Source of the DNA: a virus
Virus record (IMG/VR): IMGVR_UViG_3300031344_000086
Location: 1 to 64,000 of that record
DNA length: 64,000 bases
Reading direction: 5' to 3' (one strand)
Shown here piece after piece: positions 1 through 7,763 of this stretch. Each line of letters opens with the position of its first letter. The stretch's first letter is position 1. The notes beneath the pieces are model-generated. The model did not search any database. It was given only the letters and a program-made list of their open reading frames with translations, and was not told the origin of the DNA. Position numbers and translations under genes: made by a program.

Positions 1-1289
1 CACAACAAAATTATTCTGCCACTCGTAGAAAACGCCAGCCAAAGAAACCAAAAGTTCCACAACAAAATGTGCAAGCCCCTGCGCCAGCAGAAGCACCAGC
101 AGCGCCAGAAGCAAATCCGTTGGCGAGCCTTAGTTCATTTAATACTGAGATTGAAAAACTTGCGTCAAATCGTCTAACAAGATTTTGGCAATACTTGACT
201 TCCGTCTTTTCACGAAAAGAATATAATCGTGAGAGACTTGGAATGCTTAGTCTATCTGCTAAATTGTTTTATGATATATTAGATTTTGAGAATGATATAC
301 TGAAACTTAATAAAAACAGTATTCCCGGAATGATGAATAAGTTTCAAAATATGAAGAATACATATCTTGCATTAGAAAAGCAATTTTTAAATGTATCAAA
401 ATTGCTGGCAACTACTGCTAAAAAAGAAGGCGTTGCCGTGCCAACAGTAGATGATACGAAAATAGATATTAAATCCATTAAAATGGAACTAAATAAATTA
501 GTTCAGCAGTATCAGGCAGAGCAAAACCCACACAATAAAAAATCATTATATGATAAAATTCAAGAAAAACATAGAGAATTAAAATTATTAGAAAATGTAG
601 AAAATTCCTTAGTCGAAAAAACAGTCGGCGCACCACCAAAACAACAAAAACCAAAACAGCAAAAACCAGAAGTAATAAATCTTGATGAGAGCAGCGGTAA
701 TAGCGATGATCCGAATTCAACATATTTAGAGCAGGTAAAATTTAATGTAAACAAGATTAATAATAAAGGATTGTTAGAACCAAAAGATCTTAAAGAAATA
801 GCTCATATGATTAATTCATATGAAAATGATGATGATAATGGTAGAAAAGATTTATGGATGAAACAAATAAGAGAAGAATTTAATAATTTAATGCAACTTA
901 TTAAGAATAAAAAAGCGGACATTATTAATGATAATATGGTAAAAGTTTCCCATAACGCCTTAACAAGATTCTTACGAAGACAATTAGTTAAAGCTAAGCC
1001 TTATGATGAGACAGCGGCTCCAAGATTACAGGCTGCTGATATGGCGGTCAATATGAAGAAAACAGACAAGAGATTGATGGATGTTTTGCAAAAAGATCTT
1101 GCAGTTGAAGAGGTAAGCAAATCACTTGGAGAAATTAAAAATCAAATTATTGATGTTTCCGATGTTGTTGCAGTTCTAAGTATCTTGTATAAAGAGAAGT
1201 TTTCAGGTGAAGCGCATGAAAGTGATAAAGATCTTAATGTTGCGTTGAGGCGTCGCGTGCGTCGTGATCTTTTACAGGGTATGATGTAA
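1..1289 (+). CDS. Partial virion-like helical protein (5' end outside window)
   Basis: The reading frame is open from the left edge (frame starting at base 3), so the gene begins upstream; the GTG at 69 is only an internal codon. What is visible is about 429 residues. It starts with a basic stretch and a Pro/Ala/Gln-rich linker, followed by a mostly alpha-helical, charged body with predicted coiled coil and a second Gln/Pro/Lys linker near the middle. No enzyme motif is visible. The linker-plus-helix build resembles the structural proteins at 40-64 kb, in particular the one at 49627, so a virion or scaffold role is an inference. The stop overlaps the next start (TAATG), showing translational coupling. 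Confidence 0.75.
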   Translation, partial: QQNYSATRRKRQPKKPKVPQQNVQAPAPAEAPAAPEANPLASLSSFNTEIEKLASNRLTRFWQYLTSVFSRKEYNRERLGMLSLSAKLFYDILDFENDILKLNKNSIPGMMNKFQNMKNTYLALEKQFLNVSKLLATTAKKEGVAVPTVDDTKIDIKSIKMELNKLVQQYQAEQNPHNKKSLYDKIQEKHRELKLLENVENSLVEKTVGAPPKQQKPKQQKPEVINLDESSGNSDDPNSTYLEQVKFNVNKINNKGLLEPKDLKEIAHMINSYENDDDNGRKDLWMKQIREEFNNLMQLIKNKKADIINDNMVKVSHNALTRFLRRQLVKAKPYDETAAPRLQAADMAVNMKKTDKRLMDVLQKDLAVEEVSKSLGEIKNQIIDVSDVVAVLSILYKEKFSGEAHESDKDLNVALRRRVRRDLLQGMM

Positions 1290-1681
1290 TGGATTATATA
1301 AAAATAAAAAATAAGAAGTTCCCAGTATTGGTTGCAATAGGTTATGATGAGCAACAAAAAGGATTAATGTATAGAGCTCCGCCACTTCCTGCGATGGTGT
1401 TTCCTTACGCGCATCCTCATTATAATCAATATTGGATGAAAAATGTGAAGGCAGATTTAGATATAGTTTTTTGTCTAAAAAACAAAATTGCATCGATATG
1501 GAAAGGTGAGGCAGGGTCAACCAATATTATTGGCGGAAGAGAGATAAGCGATCTTGTGCTTGAACTTCCATACGGGGTGTGTAAAACTGAAGGAATTAGC
1601 GTAGGGGACGGAATAAGTCTTGAATTAAGCAAAGAGGCGGAAATGAAGATCCTTATGCTAAAAACTGGATTAATTTTCTGA
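1289..1681 (+). CDS. DUF192 family protein
   Basis: A 130-residue protein matching the DUF192 pattern: an early Gly-Leu-Met-Tyr-Arg segment, a Met-Val-Phe-Pro turn, a Trp-Met-Lys-Asn-Val segment with Asp-Ile-Val-Phe after it, and a Gly-Asp-Gly-Ile-Ser-Leu end. DUF192 is a small beta-rich fold found in bacteria, often secreted, and in some phages; its biochemical role is not established. No signal peptide is seen here, so this copy should be cytoplasmic or in the virion. Its ATG overlaps the upstream stop by one base. Confidence 0.8.
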   Translation: MDYIKIKNKKFPVLVAIGYDEQQKGLMYRAPPLPAMVFPYAHPHYNQYWMKNVKADLDIVFCLKNKIASIWKGEAGSTNIIGGREISDLVLELPYGVCKTEGISVGDGISLELSKEAEMKILMLKTGLIF

Positions 1682-1719
1682 CCCTTGGCATCAAAGCCTA
1701 CCAGCACTAAATTGTGTCT

Positions 1720-2733
1720 ATGGTAGAAATAAATACGCTAAACAATATATTAAAGTCATTCAAAATAAAAGCAGAATGTGTTCGTTATACAAAAATAAGG
1801 AACATAGCGCTATATGATATGTTATTGGAACCGTTAACTCGTGTTCAACATATTGAAAAATATGTATCAGAAATCGCGCTCGCATTAAAACTAAAATCAG
1901 TTCCAGTAATTAGAGTTATACCGGAAGAAGGGGTTGTTCGGTTAGAGGCGGTAGAAGAGGCGCCACATAAAATATCGTTTTTTGATAAAATGGACAATCT
2001 TGCTATGCCGAAAGATTATAATGTCCCGATGTATTTAGGTTCAAGTATTTATGGTAAAGAGGTTTTTACAGATCTTAGTAGGCATCCTCATACCCTTGTG
2101 GGCGGGGCAACAGGAAGCGGTAAATCAGTATTTTTGAGTCTAATTATGGCGAATGCACTGAGGTTATTAAATACAGATATTTTTGTTATAGATACAAAGC
2201 GAATAGAGTTTGAGCCTTATAAGATTTTTGGTAATGTAAAAGTTGCCAATGATTACAAAGAAGCCATAGATATGATTGAATATCTAAACAAGGAAATGAT
2301 ATGTAGATATGAGATGAGTAGTTTTGGATTAGATATGCAATTTAATAATATAATTTTAATTATTGATGAGATGGCAGATATAGTTTTGAGTGATGAGGAA
2401 AAAGTTTTCAGTAAATCGTTGTGTAGGCTGGCTCAAAAATGTCGTTCTGCTGGTATTTACATTGTCGCTGCCACTCAAAGACCAAGTGTTGATATTGTAA
2501 GTGGTGCGATCAAAGCTAATCTTTCATCTCGAATAGCATTCCAAACAGCATCGCATATCGATAGTAAAGTTATACTTGATACGGTGGGCGCGGAAGATCT
2601 TGTTGGAAGTGGAGATTGTATAATCAGAAATTACAATAATGATTTTTTAAGATTGCAAGTTGCATATACAACAGCAGATGAGATACTCGATCGGTATAGT
2701 AATTTTACATTTAATTTAACGAGGCAAAAATGA
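1720..2733 (+). CDS. FtsK/SpoIIIE-like DNA translocase ATPase
   Basis: A 337-residue P-loop ATPase. Walker A is GGATGSGKS at about residues 128-136, Walker B is the hydrophobic stretch ending Asp-Glu-Met-Ala-Asp near 214, and an Ala-Thr-Gln-Arg-Pro motif follows, all typical of the FtsK/SpoIIIE motor domain, as is the later segment on exclusion of substrates (Ser-Arg-Ile-Ala-Phe). No membrane segments and no gamma DNA-reading domain are present, so it is a soluble motor. A GTG six bases upstream (1714) is an alternative start; neither has a clear SD. Possible roles are DNA segregation or pumping during replication or recombination. The TerL at 45347 is the more likely packaging motor. Confidence 0.88.
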   Translation: MVEINTLNNILKSFKIKAECVRYTKIRNIALYDMLLEPLTRVQHIEKYVSEIALALKLKSVPVIRVIPEEGVVRLEAVEEAPHKISFFDKMDNLAMPKDYNVPMYLGSSIYGKEVFTDLSRHPHTLVGGATGSGKSVFLSLIMANALRLLNTDIFVIDTKRIEFEPYKIFGNVKVANDYKEAIDMIEYLNKEMICRYEMSSFGLDMQFNNIILIIDEMADIVLSDEEKVFSKSLCRLAQKCRSAGIYIVAATQRPSVDIVSGAIKANLSSRIAFQTASHIDSKVILDTVGAEDLVGSGDCIIRNYNNDFLRLQVAYTTADEILDRYSNFTFNLTRQK

Positions 2734-2924
2734 TGACAGATAAAGAATTAGAACAATTAGCACACGATTGTTGCGATGAATTGCGTCGGGATTCGTGTAT
2801 TGGAAAAGCACGATACGAAATGGTTCTATATTATTTAAAGAAAGTTAATACAATAAATCAAAAAGAAATAGATAAATATTCAGTAGATATAGATAATCTG
2901 CAAGTTAATACGGATCGTGATTAA
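2730..2924 (+). CDS. Small hypothetical protein
   Basis: 64 residues, helical and charged, with a Cys-Cys pair near the N terminus. It overlaps the FtsK-like gene by ATGA and is probably co-translated with it. No family recognised. Confidence 0.6.
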   Translation: MMTDKELEQLAHDCCDELRRDSCIGKARYEMVLYYLKKVNTINQKEIDKYSVDIDNLQVNTDRD

Positions 2925-2935
2925 TAGGAAATAAT

Positions 2936-3724
2936 ATGGCTCGTGCTTGGCGCCCATCGTATTCGTGTAATTATGTAATATCTGATATTTTTGGAAACGC
3001 TTCTTCATTGGAAGTATTACTTAATAGAATATTCCCATTAAGATTTTCTGAGGATCAAAAGGATGTTGTTATATTTTTAGGTAATTACATTGATATTGAT
3101 GAAAATGGTTGCGATGTAATTGAAATCCTTATTAGGATAAAACAAGAATATCCCAACGAAGTTGTTTTTCTACGTGGCGCTCACGATCAAATGATGTTGT
3201 CTGCAATACTTGCTGGTGAAAAAGACTTCAATTATTGGATGGAAAACAATGGTCGTTCGACAATCGCAGGCTATTTAAAAAAAATGGAGTCGAATGCTTC
3301 GGAGTATTCAATAGGATTTAATCGTCTTAAAGACTTAATTCCAAAAAGCCATATACAGTTCTTACAAGAAACAGATCACTTCTATATATTAGAAGATCAG
3401 TATTGTTTATTCAATTCTGGTTTTAATGTTAAACAGCCAATAAGAGAAAATAGATTAGATAATTTTTGTTTCGATACTACAAGCGGACGGTATGTAAAAA
3501 ATGCTATTCGTAATAAAACACCAATAGAGTTTATTGATCCGTATGTGTTTGTATGTAGTTCTAATCCACAAGGAAAAGAGCCATTTATTCATCCAAGATA
3601 TATGATGCTTGGTGGAACATCGCCAAGTAAACTGATCTCGTTAGAATTGAATAGTATGGCTATGTCAGCGGTTAATAAGAACAAAACAAGAATATATAAT
3701 TATAATTATGATGTGGTAGAGTAA
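2936..3724 (+). CDS. Degenerate PPP-family metallophosphatase (likely pseudoenzyme)
   Basis: 262 residues following the order of lambda-type Ser/Thr protein phosphatases: a strand ending SDIFGN (residues 16-21) where active enzymes have GDxHG; LGNYIDID (48-55) where they have GDxxDRG; and RGAHDQM (80-86) where they have RGNHE/DxM. Thus the first metal-binding His is Phe, the second-motif Asp is Asn, the Arg is Ile, and the Asn of GNH is Ala. The C terminus still carries the Gly-Gly-Thr and Leu-rich closing strands. This suggests a fold kept for binding and not catalysis. The start has a weak GGA upstream. Confidence 0.72.
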   Translation: MARAWRPSYSCNYVISDIFGNASSLEVLLNRIFPLRFSEDQKDVVIFLGNYIDIDENGCDVIEILIRIKQEYPNEVVFLRGAHDQMMLSAILAGEKDFNYWMENNGRSTIAGYLKKMESNASEYSIGFNRLKDLIPKSHIQFLQETDHFYILEDQYCLFNSGFNVKQPIRENRLDNFCFDTTSGRYVKNAIRNKTPIEFIDPYVFVCSSNPQGKEPFIHPRYMMLGGTSPSKLISLELNSMAMSAVNKNKTRIYNYNYDVVE

Positions 3725-3743
3725 ATGCTAAAAGAAGATTATT

Positions 3744-4037
3744 ATGAAAACTATTTTTATTGAAAATTGCCCACGTTGCTCAACGCCAATGCATAAAACA
3801 CTTACAAGCGATGGTGTAGATGTAGACTGTAAATGTGGTTATTTATTAGATTATAACGATGGTAAAATAGAATGTTCTTATTATTACGGTGGGTATTTTA
3901 TTTATTCATCGGAATGGATTGGCGAAACGGCATTCAATTTAGCTGAAAATCTAACACGCCCGGCGTTTTGGATCAAAAGAGTATTGGATCCGCTAACAAC
4001 AAACGAAGAATTAGATAAGATTTTGTTGTTGATTTAA
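3744..4037 (+). CDS. Zinc-ribbon hypothetical protein
   Basis: 97 residues. An N-terminal Cys-x2-Cys (CPRC) and a later Cys-x-Cys (CKC) within 30 residues suggest a small zinc ribbon, followed by a Tyr-rich middle and a helical C terminus ending in Leu-Leu-Leu-Ile. Function unknown. Its 3' end overlaps the convergent reverse-strand gene by 27 bases. Confidence 0.65.
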   Translation: MKTIFIENCPRCSTPMHKTLTSDGVDVDCKCGYLLDYNDGKIECSYYYGGYFIYSSEWIGETAFNLAENLTRPAFWIKRVLDPLTTNEELDKILLLI

Positions 4038-4421
4038 TTTTATTAATTTTCGAGTTTCATTAGTGAGTTCAATGAACTCGTCTGACAATCGTTCGAAAAC
4101 AAGCCATTTTTTGTTAGTTAATTTATAACAAGAATAATAACTCAGTTGCCCAATAGTATAATAATAATCTTTTGATGCGTCATTCAGAAACTCAGGACAT
4201 ACCGTTTCTGTCCAAAAAAGCCAGTCTGCGATATTATTTAGTTTTTGGAACGATTGCTGGTTTTTTGCTTCGGCGTAAGTTAGTAATATAGAACCCGAGC
4301 AAGATAGGTCATCGGTAGCAGTTTTATATTTTGTAAAAATCCCGGTAATGTATGCTCGTGTTGTGGGATCACAATAAAGATTTTCAAGTCTTTCTTCGAA
4401 GAAGGAAGATAGGTTAATCAT
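4011..4421 (-). CDS. Lone reverse-strand hypothetical protein
   Basis: 136 residues read from the minus strand; it fills an otherwise empty 400-base gap on the plus strand and has a balanced globular composition (Trp, Tyr, Cys, mixed charge), unlike the shadow frames. No family recognised; a Cys-containing, mostly helical protein. Its ATG lies 17 bases from the divergent ATG at 4439, with a 7-base inverted repeat in between. It is the only convincing reverse gene of the window, so it must have its own promoter. A small regulator or accessory cargo gene is possible. Confidence 0.6.
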   Translation of the reverse strand: MINLSSFFEERLENLYCDPTTRAYITGIFTKYKTATDDLSCSGSILLTYAEAKNQQSFQKLNNIADWLFWTETVCPEFLNDASKDYYYTIGQLSYYSCYKLTNKKWLVFERLSDEFIELTNETRKLIKLNQQQNLI

Positions 4422-4423
4422 TA

Positions 4424-4440
4424 ATAATATGCAATATTAT
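4424..4440. promoter_or_regulatory. Inverted repeat between divergent starts
   Basis: ATAATAT-GCA-ATATTAT, with perfect 7-base arms around a 3-base centre, lies between the reverse gene and the forward gene at 4439, and its right end includes the first two bases of the forward ATG. A protein binding here could control both directions. In AT-rich DNA such palindromes can also arise by chance. Confidence 0.35.
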
Positions 4441-4750
4441 GAATAGAAAATGTCTAACACCATATCGTAAATCAAAAATGTACTGGGCTACTGAGGAAAA
4501 TTATTCAATAGGTCGTCATCTATTTAATGATAGTAGTTGCGTGCCAATAGCGCGCATTGCTCGTTCTAAAATAACCGGATTATATGGCTGGGAATATCAA
4601 GATATGGATGGTAAATGTGAGCCAATATGGATTTATGATCTTCCAAACAGAATAGAAGAGTTAAAAGAAAAAATGGATTGTAAATTGATCGAATGTGGGT
4701 ATGTGTTATTAACGCAGGAACAATGCGAGAAATATATGTTATTGATATGA
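4439..4750 (+). CDS. Small hypothetical protein, paralogue A flanking topA
   Basis: 103 residues. It begins with Lys-Cys-Leu-Thr-Pro-Tyr-Arg and ends with a Gly-Tyr-Val-Leu-Leu-Thr-x-Glu-Gln segment and Leu-Leu-Ile; the same start and end occur in the gene at 6519 just after topA, so the two are paralogues. The middle is Trp/Tyr-rich and probably beta. Its stop overlaps the topA start (ATGA). Function unknown. Confidence 0.7.
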   Translation: MNRKCLTPYRKSKMYWATEENYSIGRHLFNDSSCVPIARIARSKITGLYGWEYQDMDGKCEPIWIYDLPNRIEELKEKMDCKLIECGYVLLTQEQCEKYMLLI

Positions 4751-6522
4751 AAACATTAGTAATAGTTGAGTCGCCAAACAAAATAAAGAAGATATCAGAA
4801 TGTCTTGGAGATGATTATATAGTTGTTGCAAGCGTGGGTCATGTGAAAGACTTAGCCAAAGGTGGTAAAAACGGTATCGGCATCGATATACAAGACAATT
4901 TTAAACCACATTATATTCTACTCAAAGATAAATTAGAAGCAATAGATAAAATAATTGATGCATCAGTAAATGTTGATGAAATATTGCTCGCAACAGATCA
5001 AGATCGTGAAGGAGAGCGTATTAGTTTTGATTTAGCACAGATACTCAAATCGACAAAGAAACCAATGTTTCGAGTTATATTTAGTGAGATAACTAAATCT
5101 GGTATTAAGACTGGTATTGAAAATAAGCACGATATAGATATGAATGCGGTTCATTCTCAGGAAGGACGAAGACTACTGGATCGAATAGTCGGATTTACAG
5201 TTTCACCGTATCTAATAACTGCATATGGTAATAATCTTTCGGCTGGTAGAGTTCAGAGTGTAGCAACAAGACTTATATCAGATCGAGAAGCCGAGATCGA
5301 AATATTTAAGCCAGAGGAATATTGGACTTGTGGTGTTAAATTACAAACACAATCACGAGAAGTATTTTCATCAAAATATGATGGTAAAATTAAAAATAAA
5401 GAACAATCAGATAAATTAGTTTCTTTTATACGAGAAAACAAACACTTCGTTGTTGCAAAGGTTGTTTCCAAACAAGTTAAAGAAAGATCGCCGGCACCAT
5501 TAATAACAGCATCATTACAGCAAGTTATGGCAAAACAATATGGCTTCGAGCCAGATCGAACAATGAAGGCAGCTCAAAACCTATACGAGTCAGGTTATAT
5601 AACATATTTAAGAACGGATTCGACAGCAATAGCAGAAGAGGCGATAGAACCAGTTAGGAAATGGATCAAAGATAACGGGTATGATCTTCCCAAAACGAAA
5701 AATGTGTATGCTGCAAAAGACACAGCCCAAGGAGCGCACGAATGTATTAGACCTACAAATGTATTTTCTAATACAGATGGAGGTTATATAGCCGGTGATG
5801 ATAAAGAGGTATATGATATAATTTTTAAATACTTCGTTGCAAGTCAAATGACGCCAGCAATATGGAACACGTTAAATGTAAAAATCGTAAATAAAAATGA
5901 CAACAAGGTTGTTTTCAAGTCATCAGGTAAGGCGTTAGCAGATAAAGGATTCTTACAAATATTCGGTGATGTTGAAATGGGTAGAATTGAGATACCAAAT
6001 CTGGTAGAAAAACAAGAGCTATTATTAGATGATAAATCAATAAAAGCAGATCAAAAGTTCACACAACCACCACCAAGATATAATGACGCATCATTGTTGA
6101 AAGAATTAGAGAATAAACAAATTGGTCGTCCAGCAACATTCGCTGAAATTATAAAGAAAATATCTAATAGACATTATGTAGAGAAAACCAATAATACATA
6201 TAAGCCAACAGAGTTAGGTAAAAGCATAACAAATTGTCTTTCAGGATTATTTACATTTATGGATTATAATTTTACTGCTAAAATAGAAGAAGAGTTAGAC
6301 AAAATAGCACAAGGTAAAATAACTCATACTGAGCTGCTTCATAAGTTTTATGATGTATTTAGTAAAGAATTAGCAACAGCATATCATAATAAATTAGGTG
6401 ATAAAGTTTTGTGTAAAAAATGTAATCAAAATATGGTTGAGCGAGAGGGAAAGTTTGGGAAGTTTAATGTTTGCACAAATGCTGCGTGCAGAACTATTGA
6501 GAATATAAAGATGGTAGCATGA
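4747..6522 (+). CDS. topA: DNA topoisomerase I (type IA)
   Basis: 591 residues from the ATG at 4747, chosen because the canonical N terminus (KTLVIVESPNK) starts there and the ATG overlaps the preceding stop; an upstream in-frame GTG at 4693 would add 18 unlikely residues. The TOPRIM domain includes Glu8 and an Asp-Gln-Asp-Arg-Glu-Gly-Glu motif. The catalytic tyrosine is Tyr287 in an Ile-Thr-Tyr-Leu-Arg-Thr-Asp-Ser context. A Ser-Ala-Gly-Arg-Val-Gln-Ser motif is also present. One C-terminal four-cysteine zinc ribbon remains, against several in E. coli TopA. It relaxes negative supercoils by single-strand passage and probably serves phage replication. Confidence 0.96.
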   Translation: MKTLVIVESPNKIKKISECLGDDYIVVASVGHVKDLAKGGKNGIGIDIQDNFKPHYILLKDKLEAIDKIIDASVNVDEILLATDQDREGERISFDLAQILKSTKKPMFRVIFSEITKSGIKTGIENKHDIDMNAVHSQEGRRLLDRIVGFTVSPYLITAYGNNLSAGRVQSVATRLISDREAEIEIFKPEEYWTCGVKLQTQSREVFSSKYDGKIKNKEQSDKLVSFIRENKHFVVAKVVSKQVKERSPAPLITASLQQVMAKQYGFEPDRTMKAAQNLYESGYITYLRTDSTAIAEEAIEPVRKWIKDNGYDLPKTKNVYAAKDTAQGAHECIRPTNVFSNTDGGYIAGDDKEVYDIIFKYFVASQMTPAIWNTLNVKIVNKNDNKVVFKSSGKALADKGFLQIFGDVEMGRIEIPNLVEKQELLLDDKSIKADQKFTQPPPRYNDASLLKELENKQIGRPATFAEIIKKISNRHYVEKTNNTYKPTELGKSITNCLSGLFTFMDYNFTAKIEEELDKIAQGKITHTELLHKFYDVFSKELATAYHNKLGDKVLCKKCNQNMVEREGKFGKFNVCTNAACRTIENIKMVA

Positions 6523-6815
6523 TGAAATGTTTAACACCATACAGAGAAATACATGATCGGTATGGAACATCATATTATAGGTATCGTATTGGTCTAAAAG
6601 GATCTACTGCACAAATATTTTATAATACTTATACAAATAATAAATGGTATATTGCATATTGTAGAATGGATGGATCTACCGAAAACAGTATATTCGGTGG
6701 TATAGTTTTTGATACAGCAGAAGAGGCAAAGCAGTATGTAGATCAAAAACTGGTTGAAGAAGGATATATTTTGCTCACCGAAGAACAATACGAAAAGTTT
6801 GCGATTTTAATTTAA
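6519..6815 (+). CDS. Small hypothetical protein, paralogue B flanking topA
   Basis: 98 residues, overlapping the topA stop by ATGA. It shares the Lys-Cys-Leu-Thr-Pro-Tyr-Arg start and the Glu-Glu-Gly-Tyr-Ile-Leu-Leu-Thr-Glu-Glu-Gln end with the 103-residue protein at 4439. The middle is Tyr-rich and probably beta-stranded. Function unknown; the coupling to topA on both sides suggests a linked role or a local duplication. Confidence 0.7.
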   Translation: MMKCLTPYREIHDRYGTSYYRYRIGLKGSTAQIFYNTYTNNKWYIAYCRMDGSTENSIFGGIVFDTAEEAKQYVDQKLVEEGYILLTEEQYEKFAILI

Positions 6816-6832
6816 CGTGTTATATAACAACT

Positions 6833-6859
6833 AAGGAGCACGCACGCGCGTGTATATGA
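6833..6859 (+). promoter_or_regulatory. bS21 ribosome-binding site with intervening hairpin
   Basis: AAGGAG (6833-6838) lies 21 bases before the ATG at 6860, too far for normal use. A small hairpin, ACACG-CACG-CGTGT (6840-6853), sits between them. If folded it would bring the effective spacing to about 7 bases. This GC-rich stem stands out in AT-rich surroundings. Confidence 0.45.
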
Positions 6860-7243
6860 ATGAAGAAAATAAATAAAAAATACTCAAAAAAAGAAACATC
6901 AACATTAAAAAAAGAAACCTCACCAGAAATGGACTGGTCGTATTTTTCTCCGTTGGAGATTAAGATACATGGAAATAATTTTGATAGAGCATTTAAATTA
7001 TTCCGTTCGCTTGTGCAGGCTGACGGCGTGCTCGCAGTCTATAAGGAAAAACAAGGTTATGAGAAACCAAGCGTAAAAAAACGCCGTAAGCACGCAGAAA
7101 CCATGCAGCGTTTATATGAAGAAAAAATCAAAGCCGAAAAAATTGCCTCCGGCGAATACGAAAAAGAAAAGATAAAGAAAGAAGCTAAGAAACAAAAACG
7201 TCGTCAAGAACGAGATGCAAAGAGGACAGAAGATGTCGGATAA
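6860..7243 (+). CDS. rpsU: Ribosomal protein bS21 homologue with basic C-terminal extension
   Basis: 127 residues. Residues about 31-92 align with bacterial bS21: Asn-x-Phe-Asp-x-Ala-x-x-x-Phe, then a Gly-Val-Leu-Ala turn, then Tyr-Glu-Lys-Pro followed by a run of Lys/Arg. Bacterial bS21 is about 70 residues; this copy has about 30 extra N-terminal residues and a long Lys/Glu/Arg C-terminal helix. bS21 sits on the 30S platform next to the anti-Shine-Dalgarno end of 16S rRNA and helps initiation. Phage bS21 homologues are known from large phages. The likely effect is to bias host ribosomes towards phage mRNA. The start is the ATG after the hairpin-spaced SD. Confidence 0.88.
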   Translation: MKKINKKYSKKETSTLKKETSPEMDWSYFSPLEIKIHGNNFDRAFKLFRSLVQADGVLAVYKEKQGYEKPSVKKRRKHAETMQRLYEEKIKAEKIASGEYEKEKIKKEAKKQKRRQERDAKRTEDVG

Positions 7244-7760
7244 CGATAATTTTATACGAAACCCGAATCGTAAAAATAACCAAGAGCGTCATATTACATA
7301 TGAGCCAGAACATATTCGTCTTGGAATTAAACCAGTTAAAATGGAAAGAAAAGTTGTTCCGTTCGTAAAATCTTCAAAAAATGATACAGATTATGCTTCC
7401 ATTGATGGAGCTATTTATGATGATAATGGAGATGAAATTAAAGTAGAGCCGGGGCACGTCATAGATAATAATGATTATGTTTTCCCACCATCAAAAGCGC
7501 CAAACAGACCAGCTCAACAACGAGTGGTAGAAGAACAGCCAGATGTTTTGGATAAACAAAACGGAACGCCAAAAGTTGGTGAATATATACTTATGGTGGC
7601 TGGTAAGATCATTGATACCGGTTCATTAGAATCTATTGAAGCGACAGCAAGAGCAATTTTATATGGTGAAAACGAAAGTTTTCAAGAAGAAGTTAAAGTT
7701 GATGATATAGTAGTATTGAAACGCGTTGGAATTAATGTAGGTATATTTATAGATAGGTAA
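7233..7760 (+). CDS. Hypothetical protein
   Basis: 175 residues from the ATG at 7233, preferred over the in-frame ATG at 7215 because an AGAGGA SD lies just upstream. The N-terminal 110 residues are polar and low in hydrophobics (likely disordered, with a Pro-rich linker). The C-terminal 65 form a compact alpha/beta domain. It overlaps the end of the bS21 gene. Not recognised. Confidence 0.65.
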   Translation: MSDNDNFIRNPNRKNNQERHITYEPEHIRLGIKPVKMERKVVPFVKSSKNDTDYASIDGAIYDDNGDEIKVEPGHVIDNNDYVFPPSKAPNRPAQQRVVEEQPDVLDKQNGTPKVGEYILMVAGKIIDTGSLESIEATARAILYGENESFQEEVKVDDIVVLKRVGINVGIFIDR

Positions 7761-7763
7761 TAG

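Noticed and set aside
4693-4746. Upstream start of topA giving 18 extra residues
   Set aside because: The extra residues do not match TopA, and the ATG at 4747 gives the canonical N terminus with an ATGA overlap.
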